From the NCBI GenBank assembly GCA_027483285.1, contig JAIXUZ010000266.1, positions 1 through 6,278 on the forward strand: a stretch of 6,278 nt of DNA. Reading direction: 5' to 3'. Source of the DNA: Bacteroidota bacterium (GTDB lineage: Bacteria > Bacteroidota > Bacteroidia > CAMBQF01). A model generated the notes under the pieces. That model was not told the origin of the DNA. It saw only the letters and a list, made by a program, of their open reading frames with translations, and ran no database searches. Positions 5,236-6,278 of this stretch are shown here, one piece after another; within the stretch, counting starts at the first letter, position 1; each line of letters starts with the position of its first letter. A program made the position numbers and the translations under genes.

Positions 5236-6278
5236 TTAGTGCCCCTCATGCTCATCATCATCCTTGGTTTTTGGCAGGGTAGATGGTGGTATCTTAAGCT
5301 TATATTGCTTTACTAAAAAGTCGTTCAACTGCGGGCTATCCAGCTTTTTGGCACGGATAATTTTGCCTTTATCCAGCAGGTAAATCATAGGCGTGGTTTG
5401 CACATCATAAAACTTACGGTAGCCGAGCTCGTCGTATACGTTTATCCAGTTCATGCCAAAGGTGCGTATCTCCTTTTTCCACTCATCCTTCGTTCCGCCC
5501 GATGCTATACCATATACCTCAACACCCAGCGATTTTGCACGTTTGTATAGGTCGACCAGTTTAGGCGCTTCTTTTTTACAATGGCCGCAGGTAGGGTCCC
5601 AAAAGAATAAGATGGTAAAATCGCCCTTAACGGTAGATAGCTTAATGTCTTTGCCTGTGGTATCAGGCAGAGTAAGTTCCAATGCCGGTTTGCCAATAAG
5701 TATCGGCTCCCATATTATTACACGTTCTTTAATATTAGCGCGTTGGGTAGAGTCTATCCAATCGGCTTTACCTGTTAGGTAATAGCGCTTGGCCAGGTGC
5801 ACAAACACCGCGTCGAAGCCCATTGTTTTTGATGTTTCGTAGTAGTTGGTCATGTAATTAACCACAAAATGAAACACATCTTTATTAGCCTCCGATTTAT
5901 CGCCTACTACACTCACTGATACATTAATAGAGTCGGGCGTTTGGGGCGTAAGCTTATCAAGGTACTGGCGTATTTTGCTTTGCAGCACCGGGGTGCGTAT
6001 CACGCGCTTATCAGCAAAGGGAAACTTCTCCCAAAAATGGGCTTTGTAGTAGCGGTAGGCAAATGTTGAGTCTTTTGGGTTGGGGTTTTCGGGTACTTCA
6101 GGCTCCCACGATGCATTGAATATGGTAGCCAAAAAGCTTTTAGGCTCTGTAGCCATTATGCGCATCTTGTATTCTTTTACCTCTTTATCTATTTGCGATA
6201 GCTTTTTGCGGTATACCTCGGCAGAGTCTTTTGGACCCTCTTTAATAAACTTTTTGTATTTCTCCTGGTAAGGCTTTA
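5236..6278 (-). CDS. TlpA-like thioredoxin-fold protein with an N-terminal DUF5106-like region (5'-partial)
   Basis: Probable envelope thiol-disulfide oxidoreductase. On the minus strand the frame is open to the window edge: 37 further codons without a stop precede the ATG at 6165, so the true start and any signal peptide lie outside. There are 346 visible residues. Up to about residue 190 is a charged, mostly helical region resembling the N-terminal part of Bacteroidota TlpA-type proteins (DUF5106-like, tentative). A redoxin domain follows (about 195-325), starting at LIGKPALELTLPDTTG. It has the active site FFWDPTCGHCKKEAP with Cys230 and Cys233 (codons at 5587-5589 and 5578-5580) and the conserved cis-proline in QTTPMIYLLD (Pro296). 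The tail is rich in Asp, Glu and His (KDDDEHEGH). The CGHC centre, instead of the CGPC of thioredoxin, matches that of protein disulfide isomerase and may make it more oxidising. Compartment and partners cannot be read here. It is convergent with the small membrane protein. Confidence 0.88.
   Translation of the reverse strand, partial: KPYQEKYKKFIKEGPKDSAEVYRKKLSQIDKEVKEYKMRIMATEPKSFLATIFNASWEPEVPENPNPKDSTFAYRYYKAHFWEKFPFADKRVIRTPVLQSKIRQYLDKLTPQTPDSINVSVSVVGDKSEANKDVFHFVVNYMTNYYETSKTMGFDAVFVHLAKRYYLTGKADWIDSTQRANIKERVIIWEPILIGKPALELTLPDTTGKDIKLSTVKGDFTILFFWDPTCGHCKKEAPKLVDLYKRAKSLGVEVYGIASGGTKDEWKKEIRTFGMNWINVYDELGYRKFYDVQTTPMIYLLDKGKIIRAKKLDSPQLNDFLVKQYKLKIPPSTLPKTKDDDEHEGH

Noticed and set aside
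5453..5782. Plus-strand open frame opposite the thioredoxin-like gene
   Set aside because: It is antisense to the CGHC region of a clear gene and has no domain of its own.
6163..6165. ATG at 6165 (minus strand) as the start of the thioredoxin-like gene
   Set aside because: The same frame continues for 37 more codons to the window edge with similar charged, helical sequence, so the start is probably outside.

Overview
The window looks like chromosomal DNA of a Bacteroidota bacterium, most like the Sphingobacteriaceae (Mucilaginibacter/Pedobacter type). The reasons are the LpxC-FabZ fusion gene typical of this phylum, starts without clear Shine-Dalgarno sequences, and a TlpA-like thioredoxin protein with a large N-terminal region. 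The assignment comes from gene content only.

Bases 1-2726 (+ strand) are a tight operon of the lipid A and envelope type. It holds the 3' part of lpxC-fabZ (cut by the left window edge), then lpxA overlapping it by one base, then an ABC-transporter ATPase 3 bases further on. LpxA and LpxC carry out the first two steps of lipid A synthesis. The FabZ half makes acyl-ACP precursors that compete with lipid A for 3-hydroxyacyl-ACP. The ATPase has no permease partner in view.

Bases 2727 to about 4747 are a different kind of DNA. Hand counts on single 60-base lines give 57% G+C at 721-780 and 50% at 1861-1920, but 30% at 2821-2880, 25% at 3361-3420, 32% at 4141-4200 and 27% at 4621-4680. This AT-rich block holds one gene, a 587-residue DUF262-DUF1524 protein of the GmrSD type. 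It is probably a stand-alone, horizontally acquired anti-phage nuclease inserted downstream of the lpx operon. No transposase, integrase, tRNA or flanking repeat is visible.

Bases 4748-6278 return to host-like composition. A small two-helix membrane protein of unknown function (+ strand) faces a convergent thioredoxin-fold protein (- strand, cut by the right window edge). A long A/T-flanked hairpin between them looks like a shared terminator.

No RNA genes, CRISPR arrays or insertion sequences were seen. The best candidate for something beyond housekeeping is the DUF262-DUF1524 gene. It belongs to a known family, and its target modification is unknown.
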